Of a stretch of 6,440 nt of DNA, positions 6,165 to 6,440 are shown in pieces. Under the pieces are notes generated by a model. The model did not search any database. It was not told the DNA's origin and saw nothing but the letters and a program-made list of their open reading frames with translations. A program made the translations under genes and the position numbers. The DNA is from Candidatus Zixiibacteriota bacterium (GTDB lineage: Bacteria > Zixibacteria > MSB-5A5 > JAABVY01 > JAHJOQ01). Numbering within the stretch: position 1 is the first letter of the stretch; each line of letters begins with the position of its first letter. The stretch covers positions 1-6,440 of the forward strand of contig JAJRZO010000254.1 in the NCBI GenBank assembly GCA_024275215.1. The letters are read 5' to 3'.

Positions 6165-6188
6165 CCGTCAGAAATACTTTTCTGACGG
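6165..6188. repeat. Perfect 10-bp-stem inverted repeat upstream of argF
   Basis: CCGTCAGAAA (6165-6174) and TTTCTGACGG (6179-6188) are exact inverse complements around a TACT loop. No T-run follows on either strand, so it does not look like an intrinsic terminator. The arm core CCGTCAGAA occurs a third time at 6075-6083, inside the argF leader. It could be an operator pair or a leader hairpin of a plus-strand transcript starting in this gap. Confidence 0.65.
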
Positions 6189-6217
6189 TCCTGAGGAGTA
6201 ATGATGCGTATCGTGCG

Positions 6218-6419
6218 CGGCACATGTCCAGAGGTTGTCTCAAAAGTACAATTTTACTCATGCAGGAAGACGACATTGTCATTCCCGCGAAGGCGGGAAT
6301 CCATCCTAACCGCAACACATTCAATGGATTCCCGCCTGCGCGGGAATGACGCTACTTATTTCCGTAAACAGAATTACCTGTATTTCACATCTTTTGAGAC
6401 AGCCTCTCCACATGTGCCG
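6218..6419. mobile_element. 202-bp MITE-like element with long terminal inverted repeats
   Basis: The left end (6218-6246) and right end (6391-6419) are inverted copies of each other over 29 bp with 3 mismatches. The core is AGAGG(T/C)TGTCTCAAAAG, a transposon-end-like sequence. The inner 144 bp hold a pair of inverted hairpin repeats and no transposase gene, so the element is non-autonomous. The boundaries are uncertain. CACATGT occurs in direct orientation just outside the cores (6221-6227 and 6409-6415). Because CACATGTG is itself palindromic, the outer 9-11 bp could be a target duplication rather than part of the repeat. The parent insertion sequence family was not identified. The plus-strand frame reading through it is typical translated repeat and not a gene. 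Confidence 0.7.
6278..6350. repeat. Inverted pair of REP-like CATTCCCGC hairpin repeats
   Basis: Two 27-bp units, 6278-6304 and 6324-6350, are inverse complements with one mismatch, separated by 19 bp. Each folds on its own: ATTCCCGC and GCGGGAAT form an 8-bp stem around GAAG (6289-6292) or CTGC (6336-6339). This is a common dispersed bacterial intergenic repeat, recognisable by its spurious translations SFPRRRESI and DSRLRGND. The pair sits inside the larger MITE-like element. Confidence 0.85.
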
Positions 6420-6440
6420 AACTAAATGCTGCCGCGACCA

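Noticed and set aside
6278..6350. CRISPR array
   Set aside because: There are only two repeat units, they are inverted relative to each other, and the 19-bp spacer and hairpin consensus fit a dispersed REP-like element.
6201..6425. Plus-strand frame of 74 codons with a good ribosome binding site
   Set aside because: Most of the product (SFPRRRESI, DSRLRGND, TSFETAS) is translated repeat and transposon-end sequence. Only the first eight codons could be remnant gene, which is treated as a finding instead.

Overview
The window looks like ordinary chromosome from a Gram-negative bacterium. It carries a lipid II flippase (murJ), ribosomal protein S20 (rpsT), ornithine carbamoyltransferase (argF) and an outer-membrane-type lipoprotein. 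Base composition is mid-range and there is no phage, plasmid or CRISPR signature. The taxon cannot be fixed from sequence reading alone. The mix of a bacterial-type lipoprotein with a ferredoxin/geranylgeranyl-reductase pair would fit an uncultured FCB-like lineage (Zixibacteria or relatives), but that is only a guess.

Layout, left to right. (1) Positions 1-1055, minus strand: the N-terminal two thirds of murJ, running off the left edge. (2) 1055-1438, plus strand: rpsT, the only plus-strand gene, with a strong promoter overlapping the murJ start codon, a TTG start codon and a UUCG-loop terminator. (3) 1448-2819, minus strand: a 2[4Fe-4S] ferredoxin and a geranylgeranyl-reductase-family flavoprotein overlapping by 17 bp, very likely electron donor and enzyme. 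(4) 2957-3427, minus: a small unnamed protein with a degenerate RNase H-like pattern. (5) 3677-4108, minus: a PaaI-type hotdog thioesterase-like protein with an N-terminal Cys motif, probably with its own promoter. (6) 4182-6121, minus: an operon-like unit of promoter, argF and an unknown lipoprotein gene, ending at a strong intrinsic terminator.

(7) 6122-6440 has no confident gene. It holds a perfect 10-bp-stem inverted repeat whose arm sequence recurs in the argF leader. It also holds a 202-bp MITE-like element with near-perfect terminal inverted repeats, itself enclosing an inverted pair of the widespread CATTCCCGC...GCGGGAAT hairpin repeat. The element lies just downstream of a good ribosome binding site and ATG, so it may have interrupted a gene divergent from argF.

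Nothing here is clearly a new defence or mobile system. The points most worth a second look are the ferredoxin-reductase pair, the RNase H-like protein lacking canonical acidic residues, the nested repeat element and the unknown lipoprotein attached to argF.
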